Assembly: GCA_029560805.1 (NCBI GenBank)
Contig: JAKQKE010000044.1
Location: 1-43,352 of the forward strand
Source of the DNA: Spirochaetota bacterium
GTDB lineage: Bacteria > Spirochaetota > Spirochaetia > Treponematales > UBA12059
Direction: 5' to 3'
Length of the DNA stretch: 43,352 nt
Position 1 is the first letter of the stretch; the number at the start of each line of letters is the position of its first letter. The position numbers and the translations under genes were made by a program. Below, piece after piece: positions 8,090-15,264 of the stretch. The notes under the pieces were generated by a model. It saw only the letters and a program-made list of their open reading frames with translations. It made no database searches and had not been told where the DNA came from.

Positions 8090-9378
8090 GCCCGGCCTCC
8101 CGTGACCATAGCCAGAATGTCGGCGTCGGTATAATAGCGGGCCTTGGTGTAGGTCCGCAGCTTATTGGAGTTGGTGATCACCGGCTTCTTGCCGCACAGC
8201 GGATTGTTCATGTACATGAGCGGGCATATCGACGACAGCGTGGCGCCGGTCGCCTCGAGCCTCGCGGCTGCCGCGGCGTCGGCGCGGAACGCCGCCGCCA
8301 CGTCGGGCGCTGTGGTCAGCACGGTCGGCACAGCGACGCGCTTCCTGCCCGCCGCCGAGAGCGAGGCCTCCAGCCGCTCGAGCCAGCCGTAGAGCTGGGC
8401 GCGCGACAGGTGCGGACAGCCTATGAAGCAGCGCGTGGGCTTCGAGTCGGCGTTCTTCCACATCATGGGGTAGCCGGCCTTGACGCGCTCTATCTCCGCG
8501 TCGTCTATCACATAGACTCTGGCGTCTTTGCGCACGAGCGCCTCGCCCAGGTCCTTGGCCTCGGGTGTCAGGCCGTCGACGTGGTACAGGCCGACGGCCC
8601 CGTTCGAGGCGCTCGCGGCGCCCAGGTCTTTGAGGTAGTCCTTGGCGCGGTCGTCGAGGGTTCCGCCTAGGTAGCGGTCGAGGCCGCGGATGTACGGCAC
8701 GTCCTCGACGACCTGCATGCCGATGGCGCTGCCCAGGAGCTGGGCCTCGGGCAGGCCCGTCGTCTTGAGTTCGACGATCCAGGACGCCTGGCGGCCCTCG
8801 TCGGTCAGAAAGCCGAAGCGGGGCGCCTTGCCGACAATGCCGCACATCAGCTCGAGGACGCCGGAGTTGCGGTTGCTGCGGGCGCCGAGCACCGAGTTGG
8901 CGTAGACGACGGCCGACGACTCGGCCCACGCGAGGTTCGCGCCGCGCTTCGGTACGTTCCCGACCTCGTCGAAGTAGCACGCGCAGGTAAAGGCTCGCCC
9001 GTCCTTGAGGCCGACCTTACGGAGCTGCGCCTCGTAGTCCTTCTGCTTGGCGTACATCACCTTGGTGAAGACGAGCCGCTCGATCGGCCCGACCGGTACG
9101 TTGGCGAAGTCATAGGGCCTCGGGTCTACGGTGAACGGCTCCGGCGTCTCGAGCCCCGCGGCTATCAGTTCGTCCATCATGTCGAAGACCGGGCCGAGGA
9201 GCGGAATGCCGAAGGACGTGACCAGGTGGACGCCGTGGTCCAGGTCGACGAGGCGGTCGGCGCCGAAGACGTCTCCGAAGCGGACGACCGATTCCATCGC
9301 CTTGCGTAACGCTTCGCCGCGCCCGCCCTCGAGGATTATGCGTTCATCCTCGGTCAGGCGCATCGTGGGGGAGTACAT
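8086..9378 (-). CDS. Aconitase X catalytic (large) subunit, DUF521
   Basis: 430 residues, the DUF521/AcnX catalytic family. It begins with the typical LTEDERIILEGGRGEALRKAM. It contains GNVPKRGANLAWAESSAVVY followed by ANSVLGARSNRNSG, the Cys-Pro-His segment FIGCPHLSRAQLYGWLERLE and a C-terminal ICPLMYMNNPLCGKKPVITN. Conserved Cys residues in these three regions are expected to hold an Fe-S cluster. The likely reaction is dehydration of a hydroxy acid such as cis-3-hydroxy-L-proline, giving delta1-pyrroline-2-carboxylate. AAAGGAG lies 6 nt before ATG 9378. It leads an operon with the small subunit and the flavoprotein; a TetR gene diverges upstream. Confidence 0.9.
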   Translation of the reverse strand: MYSPTMRLTEDERIILEGGRGEALRKAMESVVRFGDVFGADRLVDLDHGVHLVTSFGIPLLGPVFDMMDELIAAGLETPEPFTVDPRPYDFANVPVGPIERLVFTKVMYAKQKDYEAQLRKVGLKDGRAFTCACYFDEVGNVPKRGANLAWAESSAVVYANSVLGARSNRNSGVLELMCGIVGKAPRFGFLTDEGRQASWIVELKTTGLPEAQLLGSAIGMQVVEDVPYIRGLDRYLGGTLDDRAKDYLKDLGAASASNGAVGLYHVDGLTPEAKDLGEALVRKDARVYVIDDAEIERVKAGYPMMWKNADSKPTRCFIGCPHLSRAQLYGWLERLEASLSAAGRKRVAVPTVLTTAPDVAAAFRADAAAAARLEATGATLSSICPLMYMNNPLCGKKPVITNSNKLRTYTKARYYTDADILAMVTGGRA

Positions 9379-9404
9379 GCCTTGCTCCTTTCGGGACGCT
9401 GTAT

Positions 9405-9440
9405 GATGAAAATAAATACAAATATACCGACTGCGGTCGG
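9405..9440. promoter_or_regulatory. AT-rich promoter and inverted-repeat operator candidate
   Basis: Between the divergent AcnX operon and TetR gene an AT-rich block (9405-9426) holds minus-strand -10-like hexamers. Next to it is an inverted repeat CCGAC-TGCG-GTCGG (9427-9440), the size and symmetry of a TetR-family operator. Inference: the TetR protein at 9505 binds here and controls the AcnX operon. Confidence 0.5.
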
Positions 9441-9504
9441 CAAAATGAGTGTAGCCCCGTTTCTGCCATAGCGCAAGCGCCGGAATGTCGGGTACAGTGA
9501 TCGC

Positions 9505-10110
9505 ATGGGAAGATCAGGCCGGGCTCCGACGACGAGGGATCTCAAGGCGCGGGATACGCGCGAGCGCATCTACGAGTCGGCGTGGAGCCTCATCGTCGAG
9601 GAGGGCTTCGACAAGGTGTCGGTGGACCGCATCTGCGCCGGGGCCGGCGTCGCGAAGGGCTCGTTCTACCACCACTTCAGGAGCAAGGGCGACCTGATCG
9701 TCGAGGGCTACGCCATGTGCGACGCCTACTTCGACGGCGAGGTGGCCGGCCGACTCGAGGCGCCGGACGCACCCGGCCGCATCGTCGAGTTCGTGGCCCA
9801 TCAGATGCGCTACGCCGTCCGGACCGGCATCGACATGATGCGCCAGGTCTATAAGAGCCAGCTCGAGAACGGCACGCGCTTCTTCGTATCGTCGGAGCGG
9901 TCCCTGCCGAGGATACTCCGGGGCATCGTGGTAGACGGTCAGGCCGCAGGCGAGCTGCGGGCCGACCTGGCCGCTGACTACGTGGTCTCCTTCGTGCTGC
10001 GCTTCTCGCGGGGCACCATCTACGATTGGTGCCTGCGCGACGGCTCCTACGACCTCGAGGCGGTGGCCACCGAGGCCTGCGCCCGGCTCGTCGCCGTCTT
10101 CAAGCCTTAG
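9505..10110 (+). CDS. TetR/AcrR-family regulator divergent from AcnX operon
   Basis: 201 residues with an N-terminal TetR HTH (RICAGAGVAKGSFYHHFRSK, about residues 43-62) and a TetR_C-type ligand-binding half. It has no convincing Shine-Dalgarno; TACAGT (9493-9498) ends 6 nt before the ATG, so the mRNA may be leaderless. The divergent position and the shared inverted repeat make it the probable local regulator of the aconitase-X/flavoprotein operon. Its stop overlaps the stop of the convergent methyltransferase by 3 nt. Confidence 0.87.
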   Translation: MGRSGRAPTTRDLKARDTRERIYESAWSLIVEEGFDKVSVDRICAGAGVAKGSFYHHFRSKGDLIVEGYAMCDAYFDGEVAGRLEAPDAPGRIVEFVAHQMRYAVRTGIDMMRQVYKSQLENGTRFFVSSERSLPRILRGIVVDGQAAGELRADLAADYVVSFVLRFSRGTIYDWCLRDGSYDLEAVATEACARLVAVFKP

Positions 10111-10742
10111 GCCGGGCGCACGAGTACCGCTCGGTCGGGCGGCTCGACGAGGGCTATCTCGAGGCCGAGGCGCGCGGACAGCCATGCGAATGATCCGGGG
10201 CCGAAGAACCCGACATGGGTCGAGTCCATCCGATAGCGCCAGCGCGCGAACGACTCGCGGTCCTTGGGCGGAAACCGGGTGCGTATGCACCAGGCGCCGC
10301 CCGGGCGGAGTAGGGCCGCGAGCTCGGCCAGCGTCTCCCCGGGCTCCGCGAGGTGTTCGGCGACCTCGTGTACCAGGATGGCGTCCCAGGACCGCGAACG
10401 CCAGAGCTCGCCCGGGGCAAAGTACGGGTCGTAGGCGGTCACCGAGTAGCCCCGCTCGCGGAGCAGGGCGGCCGGCACGGGCTCGGGCCCCGAGCCGAAG
10501 TCGAGCAGGTCGGCGCCGGTCTGAAGGTACGGCTCGACGGCGTCGATGAACTCGAGTATCCACGCGACGTAGCCCGAGTCGCCCCGAGAGTTGCGGTGCA
10601 GCCTATAGCGGGCTTCCTCCGCCGTGGGCGAAGGCAGGCGGGACGGCTCGAGGCCGATGTAGCCGCAGACCGGACACTCGCCGTAGCCGGCTCCGCCCGA
10701 TACGAATTCCGCGGCCTCGGCGCCGCATAATCTGCATCTCAT
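10107..10742 (-). CDS. Zinc-ribbon class I SAM-dependent methyltransferase
   Basis: 211 residues. The N-terminus has two CxxC pairs (Cys3/Cys6 and Cys23/Cys26) forming a small zinc ribbon. It is followed by a Rossmann methyltransferase with motif I LLDFGSGPEPVPAALL, the acidic strand VTAYDPYF, the post-motif DAILVHEVAEHL and LLRPGGAWCIRT. The layout resembles Methyltransf_23 proteins, which act on sugars, lipids or small molecules; substrate unknown. The open frame runs far upstream, but ATG 10742 starts exactly at the ribbon, so the longer frame is not coding. Convergent with the TetR gene, divergent from the ECF operon. Confidence 0.8.
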   Translation of the reverse strand: MRCRLCGAEAAEFVSGGAGYGECPVCGYIGLEPSRLPSPTAEEARYRLHRNSRGDSGYVAWILEFIDAVEPYLQTGADLLDFGSGPEPVPAALLRERGYSVTAYDPYFAPGELWRSRSWDAILVHEVAEHLAEPGETLAELAALLRPGGAWCIRTRFPPKDRESFARWRYRMDSTHVGFFGPGSFAWLSARLGLEIALVEPPDRAVLVRPA

Positions 10743-10803
10743 GGCGTGGATACTATGACGGACGGAGGCGCAGATGGAAGGCCGCTCCGGGCGACGGCGC
10801 GGC

Positions 10804-10832
10804 TTGACATGGAGGCGAGTTCTTCGTAGCTT
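10804..10832 (+). promoter_or_regulatory. Candidate promoter of the ECF transporter operon
   Basis: Consensus TTGACA (10804-10809), a 17-nt spacer and a poor -10 TAGCTT (10827-10832). It would give a leader of about 80 nt before the ATPase gene. Confidence 0.45.
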
Positions 10833-10880
10833 TGGCCTACGCTTGGATCCGGTGAACGGACCGAGACGCGAGGACGTACC

Positions 10881-10928
10881 ATGACCCACGCCACGCTCGC
10901 GCGCCTCCGAAGGCGCGTATGTCGCTGA
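10881..10928 (+). other. Possible 15-codon Arg-rich leader ORF
   Basis: ATG 10881 with a GAGG-type site 7-8 nt upstream opens a 15-codon frame (MTHATLARLRRRVCR) with five Arg codons among the last nine, including CGA and AGG. It ends at TGA 10926-10928, past the ATPase start at 10919, so ribosomes reading it would cross the start region. No homology available. Confidence 0.25.
10900..10917 (+). promoter_or_regulatory. Hairpin covering the ATPase ribosome-binding site
   Basis: CGCGCCT (10900-10906) pairs with AGGCGCG (10911-10917) around a CCGA loop, directly before ATG 10919. The AAGG used as Shine-Dalgarno lies at the loop/3' arm, so the hairpin should limit initiation. Translation of the overlapping leader ORF would open it. 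Confidence 0.4.
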
Positions 10929-12748
10929 TACGTGTTCGATCCCTGAGCTATACCTATCCGGGGGCCGAGTCCCCGGCCCTGTCCGATGTGAGCCTCGAGC
11001 TCGACGATGGCGAGTATCTGGCCATCGTCGGGGCCAACGGCTCCGGTAAGAGCACCCTCGTCCGTTGCCTGAACGGCCTCCTCGTCCCGCCGGCCGGTTC
11101 GGTCTCGGTGGCCGGGGCCGATCCTTCCGACCCGGTCGGCAGGGCGGCTGCCCGCAGGGCCTTGTCCATCGTCTTCCAGTCGCCTCCGGACCAGCTCGTC
11201 GCCTCGGTCGTCGAAGAGGATGTCGCGTTCGGGCTCGAGAACCTCGGGGTGCCCCGCCAGGAGATGCGCGAACGCGTGGCGGCGGCGCTGCGCGACGTCG
11301 GGCTCGAGTCGGAGCGGACGCGCTCGCCCCGCTTCCTGTCGGCTGGCCAGCAGCAGCGCCTGGCCGTAGCCGGAGCGATCGCGATGCGGCCGAGGGCTGT
11401 GGCCTTCGACGAGGCGACCTCGATGATAGACCCGGTGGGCCGCGACGACGTGCTTCGCCTGATGGACGAGCTGGTCGCCGAGGGCGTCGCCGTGCTCCAT
11501 GTGACGCATGACATGGACGAGGCGGCCCGGGCCTCCCGCGTGCTCGTGCTGTCGGACGGCCGGGTGGCCTACGATGGCTCGCCGAACGGGCTGTTCGCCT
11601 CGGGAGAGGCGGCGCGCTACCGGCTCGGATTGCCGCGTTCGTATGCGGCGGCGCTCGAGCTAGGGCTCGAGCCGGTCGTGGGGGAAAGCGCCGCGGCTCT
11701 CGGGCACAGGATAGCCTCATCGGACGGTCCGGCCGAAGCCGCTAGGCGCCTCGTCGGCATATCGCGAACCCCGGAGGCCAGGGCCGCCGCAGCCACGGGC
11801 TCGGCAGCCACGGGCTCGGCAGCCACGGGCTCGGCAGCCACAGGCTCGGCAACCACGGGCTCGGCAGCCACGGACTCGGCAGCCACGGGCTCGGCAGCCA
11901 CGGGCTCGGCAGCCACGGGCTCGGCAACCACGGACTCGGCAACCACGGACTCGGGCGGCGCTTCGGCTTTCTCGCTCCGGGGCGCGTCGATGCGCTACCT
12001 GGCGGGCACCGAGAGCGAACGGCTCGCCGTCGACGCCGCGACGCTCGAGCTGCCGTCCGGGGCGATCACCGCGCTCATCGGTCGAACCGGTTCGGGCAAA
12101 TCGAGCCTGCTCCAGCTCCTCGACGCGTTGGCCCTGCCCGACTCGGGCATCGTCGTATCGCTCGGCCGGGTGACCGCGGAGCCCGGTACCGACCTGCGGG
12201 CCGTGCGTATGCGCGCGCCGCTCGCCGTCCAGCGCCCCGAGAGCGCCCTGTTCGAGCTGTACGCCGGCGACGAGGTGGCCTTCGGGCCCCGCAACCAGGG
12301 GCTGTCCGGCAAAGCCCTGGTAGAACGTTGCAGGGCAGCGATGGACGAAGCGGGCCTGCCGTTCGACGAGTATCGGGACGCGCTGTCGCGCGCCCTGTCG
12401 GGCGGCCGCAAGCGTCGCCTGGCGATAGCGTCGGTGCTGTCGCTCGAGCCCGAGGCGCTACTCCTCGACGAGCCGACCTCGGCCCTCGACCCGGCGTCGC
12501 GAGACGAGGTAATGCGTCTGATACGGTCCTACGCCGATCGCGGCCGGACCGTCGTCATGTCTACTCATTCGATGGACGAGGCGGCACGCGCCGACATGGT
12601 CGCGGTGATGCGGGGCGGCGCCGTCGTCGCGTTCGGGCCGCCTGGGCAGGTATTCGGCGAAGGCTGGGATCCGGCCTGGGGCGTCGGGCGCCCCTTCGCC
12701 TACGAGTTGCTCGAGGCCGTCTCGCGGGATGGGGAGGCTACTCAATGA
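10919..12748 (+). CDS. ecfA: ECF transporter fused ATPase (EcfA1-EcfA2)
   Basis: 609 residues holding two complete ABC ATPase domains in one chain. Domain 1 (about 1-235) has Walker A near residue 38 (GANGSGKST), a variant signature LSAGQQQR and AFDEATSMID. Domain 2 (about 350-600) has Walker A GRTGSGKSS, signature LSGGRKRR and LLDEPTSALDP. EcfA proteins are normally two separate genes of about 280 residues. Here they are joined through a linker containing 11 five-residue Ala-Thr-Gly/Asp-Ser repeats (coded at 11789-11953). The ATP hydrolysis powers vitamin uptake with EcfT and an S component, both encoded next. The stop overlaps the EcfT start by 4 nt (ATGA). Confidence 0.9.
   Translation: MSLIRVRSLSYTYPGAESPALSDVSLELDDGEYLAIVGANGSGKSTLVRCLNGLLVPPAGSVSVAGADPSDPVGRAAARRALSIVFQSPPDQLVASVVEEDVAFGLENLGVPRQEMRERVAAALRDVGLESERTRSPRFLSAGQQQRLAVAGAIAMRPRAVAFDEATSMIDPVGRDDVLRLMDELVAEGVAVLHVTHDMDEAARASRVLVLSDGRVAYDGSPNGLFASGEAARYRLGLPRSYAAALELGLEPVVGESAAALGHRIASSDGPAEAARRLVGISRTPEARAAAATGSAATGSAATGSAATGSATTGSAATDSAATGSAATGSAATGSATTDSATTDSGGASAFSLRGASMRYLAGTESERLAVDAATLELPSGAITALIGRTGSGKSSLLQLLDALALPDSGIVVSLGRVTAEPGTDLRAVRMRAPLAVQRPESALFELYAGDEVAFGPRNQGLSGKALVERCRAAMDEAGLPFDEYRDALSRALSGGRKRRLAIASVLSLEPEALLLDEPTSALDPASRDEVMRLIRSYADRGRTVVMSTHSMDEAARADMVAVMRGGAVVAFGPPGQVFGEGWDPAWGVGRPFAYELLEAVSRDGEATQ
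11789..11953 (+). repeat. Coding minisatellite, 11 x 15 bp
   Basis: Eleven in-frame copies of a 15-bp unit (consensus GCAGCCACGGGCTCG), encoding AATGS with variants ATTGS, AATDS and ATTDS. It forms the flexible linker between the two ATPase domains. Unit length keeps the frame whatever the copy number. Confidence 0.9.
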
Positions 12749-13593
12749 AGGGCCTGGAATTCTGGAAGCACGTATCCATCGGCCGCTACGTCGAGTCGGA
12801 CTCGATGGTCCATCGCATGTCGCCGTCGACGAAGTACCTGTGGCTCTTGGCGGCGGTGCTTCCGGCGAGCGTATCCCGCTCGGCGATCGTCGTCGCCGCG
12901 GTGACGCTGCTACCGTTGATCCTGGCGCCGCTTGCCGGGGTCCGGATACGCTTCCTCTTGCGCGGCGTCTTGCCCGTGCTGCCCTTCGTCGCGCTGGCCG
13001 CTGCCATCCAGCTGCTCATCGCCTGGCCGAACGACGCCAGCCCCGTGCTGGCGCGGGTAGGGCCGGTATCGGTCACGGCGCGGGAGGCCCTGGCTGTGCT
13101 GACGATGGGCCTGCGCTTCATCGCGATCATGACGGCGATCGGCCTGTTCACCTCGGTGACCAGCGAGGGGGATACGGCGCGCGGCGTCGAGGACCTGTTT
13201 TCCCCGTTATCATCCCTCGGCTTCCCGGCCAGGCCGCTCGCGCTGATGATCGCCGTGGCCTTCAGGTTCATACCGATCATAGCCGGTGAATTCGAGTCGG
13301 TCGTCAAGGCGCAGGCGGCTAGGGGCGCGGATTTCGGCGCCGGCGCTCGGGGGCCTATACGCAAGGCCAAGGCGTACCTGCCCCTCCTCGTGCCGGTGAC
13401 CATCCGGGCGCTCGAGCGGGCCGAGGCCCTCGCCGAGGCGATGGAGGCGCGCTGCTACGGCACGGGGCCGGCGACGCGTTACGTCGATACGGCCGGAGGG
13501 GCCGCCGACGTCGTCGCCCGCATCGTCGCAATGCTATGGATACTCGCCGCCTTGGCGGGGCCGGCGCTCGCCGCCTCCGTCGGAGGCTCCTAG
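12745..13593 (+). CDS. ecfT: ECF transporter T component
   Basis: 282 residues, a polytopic membrane protein. It has the two Ala-Arg-Gly-like coupling motifs of EcfT near the C-terminus: VKAQAARGADFGAGARG and AEAMEARCYGTG, separated by the PLLVPVTIRALERAE helix. EcfT couples the ATPases to the substrate-binding S protein in the inner membrane. The start is ATG 12745, overlapping the ATPase stop and preceded by GGGGAGG. The open frame extends much further upstream, but that part lies inside the ATPase gene. Confidence 0.9.
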   Translation: MKGLEFWKHVSIGRYVESDSMVHRMSPSTKYLWLLAAVLPASVSRSAIVVAAVTLLPLILAPLAGVRIRFLLRGVLPVLPFVALAAAIQLLIAWPNDASPVLARVGPVSVTAREALAVLTMGLRFIAIMTAIGLFTSVTSEGDTARGVEDLFSPLSSLGFPARPLALMIAVAFRFIPIIAGEFESVVKAQAARGADFGAGARGPIRKAKAYLPLLVPVTIRALERAEALAEAMEARCYGTGPATRYVDTAGGAADVVARIVAMLWILAALAGPALAASVGGS

Positions 13594-13682
13594 TACGGTT
13601 CTTCGCGCGCGGCCAGGGCCGCGCTCATAGCCATGGGACGCGACCGTCCGAGGCGGCGCGTACCCCGAACGGAGGAAGATGA

Positions 13683-14291
13683 ATGGAACGATCGAACGTA
13701 CGGAAGATCGTGGTCGCCGGGGCGCTCGGCGCGGTCTCGGCTGTCATGGCGGTGACGCCGCTCGGCTACCTGCCGTGGTTCGGCGGGGCTTCGCTGACCA
13801 TCATGCATATCCCGGTCATCATCGCGGCCGTGCTCGAGGGACCGCTCGCCGGTACGGCCGTCGGGTTGGTCTTTGGCGTGACGAGCCTCGTGCGCGCGGC
13901 AACCGCTCCCGTCGGCCCGCTCGACCCCTTGTTCGCCAACCCGATCGTGTCGGTGCTGCCGCGCCTGTTCATCGCGATAGCGGCCTGGGCAGCCTTCAAG
14001 CTGTTTAGGGGCAAGGCGTCGCCGGTAGCCGCGGGCTTCGCCGGCGCGGTCGGTAGTCTCGTCAACACGGCCCTCGTGCTATCGGCCCTCGGCCTTGTCG
14101 GCGCGGAACAGCTATCCGGCCTGTTCGGCGTCGAGCCTGGCGCCCTGCCCGCTGCCCTCGCCGCCCTCGCCCTATCCAACGGCCTCGTCGAGGCCGCCGC
14201 CGCCGCCGTGTTCACGAGCTCGGTGGTCAGCGCCTGGAAGGGCATCGAGAGCGCTCGGGGCAAGGCCCGGCTGTCCGAAGAGGAGCGCTGA
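13683..14291 (+). CDS. ECF transporter S component, probable pantothenate type
   Basis: 202 residues, about six membrane helices. The core MHIPVIIAAVLEGPLAGTAV followed by GLVFGVTSLVRA and the NPIVSVLPRLFIAI stretch match the ECF_trnsprt S-component family that includes PanT. This subunit binds the vitamin and toppled EcfT/EcfA drive uptake. GGAGGAAG precedes ATG 13683. The gene downstream is coaX, 3 nt away, so pantothenate is the most economical substrate (inference); folate or other PF12822 ligands are not excluded. Confidence 0.82.
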   Translation: MERSNVRKIVVAGALGAVSAVMAVTPLGYLPWFGGASLTIMHIPVIIAAVLEGPLAGTAVGLVFGVTSLVRAATAPVGPLDPLFANPIVSVLPRLFIAIAAWAAFKLFRGKASPVAAGFAGAVGSLVNTALVLSALGLVGAEQLSGLFGVEPGALPAALAALALSNGLVEAAAAAVFTSSVVSAWKGIESARGKARLSEEER

Positions 14292-14294
14292 GCC

Positions 14295-15104
14295 GTGCTG
14301 TTGGCGCTCGACGCGAGGAATTCTGGCATCGTCGCCGGGTTCAGGGATGGAGACGGCTGGAAGTCCATCGTGCGACTCGGCGTCGACCGTAGCGCCGATG
14401 AGATAGGCATACTGCTCGAGGCCGCTGCGGCCCGCGCCGGCGTAGGAACGACGACGGCTTCCGTCGACGAGGCCTGGCTGTCGTGCGTGGTCCCGGCGCT
14501 TACCTCCCGCCTCGTCCACGCGGTCCGCGAGGCCTTCGGGATAGACGCCTCGACGGTCGGGCCAGGCACCAGGACGGGGCTCAAGATCCGCACCGATAAC
14601 CCCTCGGAACTTGGTAGCGATATAGTCTGCTCGTGCGTGGCCGCACGGTGCGTGGCCGCACGGGAGATTACGTCGCGCGAAGCGGAGTCGCCCGCGGTCA
14701 TCGTCGTCGACTTCGAGGCGGCCCTCGTCGTGTCGGCGGTCAACGCCGACGGCGAGCTACTCGGCGTATCGATCGCTCCCGGCCTCGAGACGGCCGCCCG
14801 TTCGCTCCGCGCCTCGGCCGCCCAGATCCCCGAGATCAGGCTCGACGTGCCGCGCCGGGCCATAGGCAAGAACACCGCCCAGTCGCTCCAGTCCGGCATC
14901 GTGCTCGGCTACGGCGGTCTCGTCAGCCGCCTGGTCGAGCTGATGTCCGCCGAGATGGGCGGCTCCGCCCTGGTGATAGGCACCGGCGACGAAACCGGGC
15001 GGACGGTGCTCGAGAGCGCCGGCTATGATCGCTTCGTGCCGAACCTGGCCCTCGACGGGCTCAGCATCCTGGCCGAGCGCGACCGGATAAGCGCCAAGCG
15101 CTGA
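14295..15104 (+). CDS. coaX: Type III pantothenate kinase-like protein (CoaX), divergent
   Basis: 269 residues with the CoaX fold. Matches are the N-terminal Leu-Ala-Leu-Asp6, the segment PGTRTGLKIRTDNPSELGSD, the GVSIAPGL turn and the C-terminal AIGKNTAQSLQSGIVLGYGG. CoaX phosphorylates pantothenate, the first step of CoA synthesis. Key motifs are altered: family Asp-x-Gly-Asn-Thr is DARNS, Gly-Ala-Asp-Arg is GSDI (Asp kept, Arg lost), and the Asp-x-Gly-Thr-Ala-Thr-Thr ATP motif reads DFEAALV. A 15-bp exact tandem duplication (14633-14662) gives CVAAR twice just after the GSD segment. GTG start at 14295 with GAGGAG inside the S-component 3' end. It may be a divergent kinase or a pseudoenzyme. 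Confidence 0.82.
   Translation: MLLALDARNSGIVAGFRDGDGWKSIVRLGVDRSADEIGILLEAAAARAGVGTTTASVDEAWLSCVVPALTSRLVHAVREAFGIDASTVGPGTRTGLKIRTDNPSELGSDIVCSCVAARCVAAREITSREAESPAVIVVDFEAALVVSAVNADGELLGVSIAPGLETAARSLRASAAQIPEIRLDVPRRAIGKNTAQSLQSGIVLGYGGLVSRLVELMSAEMGGSALVIGTGDETGRTVLESAGYDRFVPNLALDGLSILAERDRISAKR
14633..14662 (+). repeat. Exact 15-bp tandem duplication inside coaX
   Basis: GTGCGTGGCCGCACG occurs at 14633-14647 and again at 14648-14662, adding five residues (CVAAR x2) beside the catalytic Asp segment. Each unit also contains the inverted repeat GTGCG/CGCAC. Confidence 0.85.
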
Positions 15105-15135
15105 GCCGCCGTCGACACTCGGCCAGGTGGCGGCT
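15104..15135 (+). terminator. Weak hairpin after coaX
   Basis: AGCCGCC (15104-15110) can pair with GGCGGCT (15129-15135) over an 18-nt loop, immediately before the tRNA promoter. There is no real T-run, so termination is doubtful. Confidence 0.25.
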
Positions 15136-15136
15136 G

Positions 15137-15165
15137 TTGACAAAAGGCGCGCCGTTCTGTATAAA
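15137..15165 (+). promoter_or_regulatory. Near-consensus sigma70 promoter of tRNA-Met
   Basis: Perfect TTGACA (15137-15142), 17-nt spacer, TATAAA (15160-15165). Transcription should start about 10 nt before the tRNA at 15183. Confidence 0.85.
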
Positions 15166-15182
15166 GTGCGGGCGTCACGAAT

Positions 15183-15255
15183 GGCGGCGTAGCTCAGTCG
15201 GTAGAGCAAACGGCTCATATCCGTTGTGTCGAGGGTTCAATCCCCCCCGCCGCTA
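15183..15255 (+). tRNA. tRNA-Met (CAT), elongator type
   Basis: A 73-nt cloverleaf: acceptor 15183-15189/15248-15254 (first pair G-U), D arm GCTC/GAGC, anticodon stem AACGG/CCGTT around loop CTCATAT (anticodon CAT), T loop TTCAATC, discriminator A. The anticodon stem lacks the three G-C pairs of initiators, and the GGCGGnGTAGCTCAG start resembles elongator tRNA-Met. A tRNA-Ile2 with modified CAT is less likely. The T stem GAGGG/CCCCC has one A-C mismatch. CCA is not encoded, so it must be added enzymatically. Confidence 0.92.
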
Positions 15256-15264
15256 CATTGTAGG

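Noticed and set aside
10743-10918. Vitamin riboswitch upstream of the ECF operon
   Set aside because: I can find only a short hairpin and leader ORF; no conserved riboswitch core (TPP, FMN, cobalamin, folate) is recognisable.
10743-11720. Long N-terminal extension of the methyltransferase frame
   Set aside because: Runs antisense through the ECF ATPase, is very Arg/Pro-rich; the zinc ribbon starts exactly at ATG 10742.
11742-11942. Minus-strand ORF coding a Pro-Ser-Pro-Trp-Leu repeat
   Set aside because: Antisense reading of the 15-bp minisatellite in the ATPase linker.
15183-15255. Initiator tRNA-fMet
   Set aside because: Anticodon stem lacks the GGG/CCC pairs and the first acceptor pair is G-U, not the C-A mismatch of bacterial initiators.
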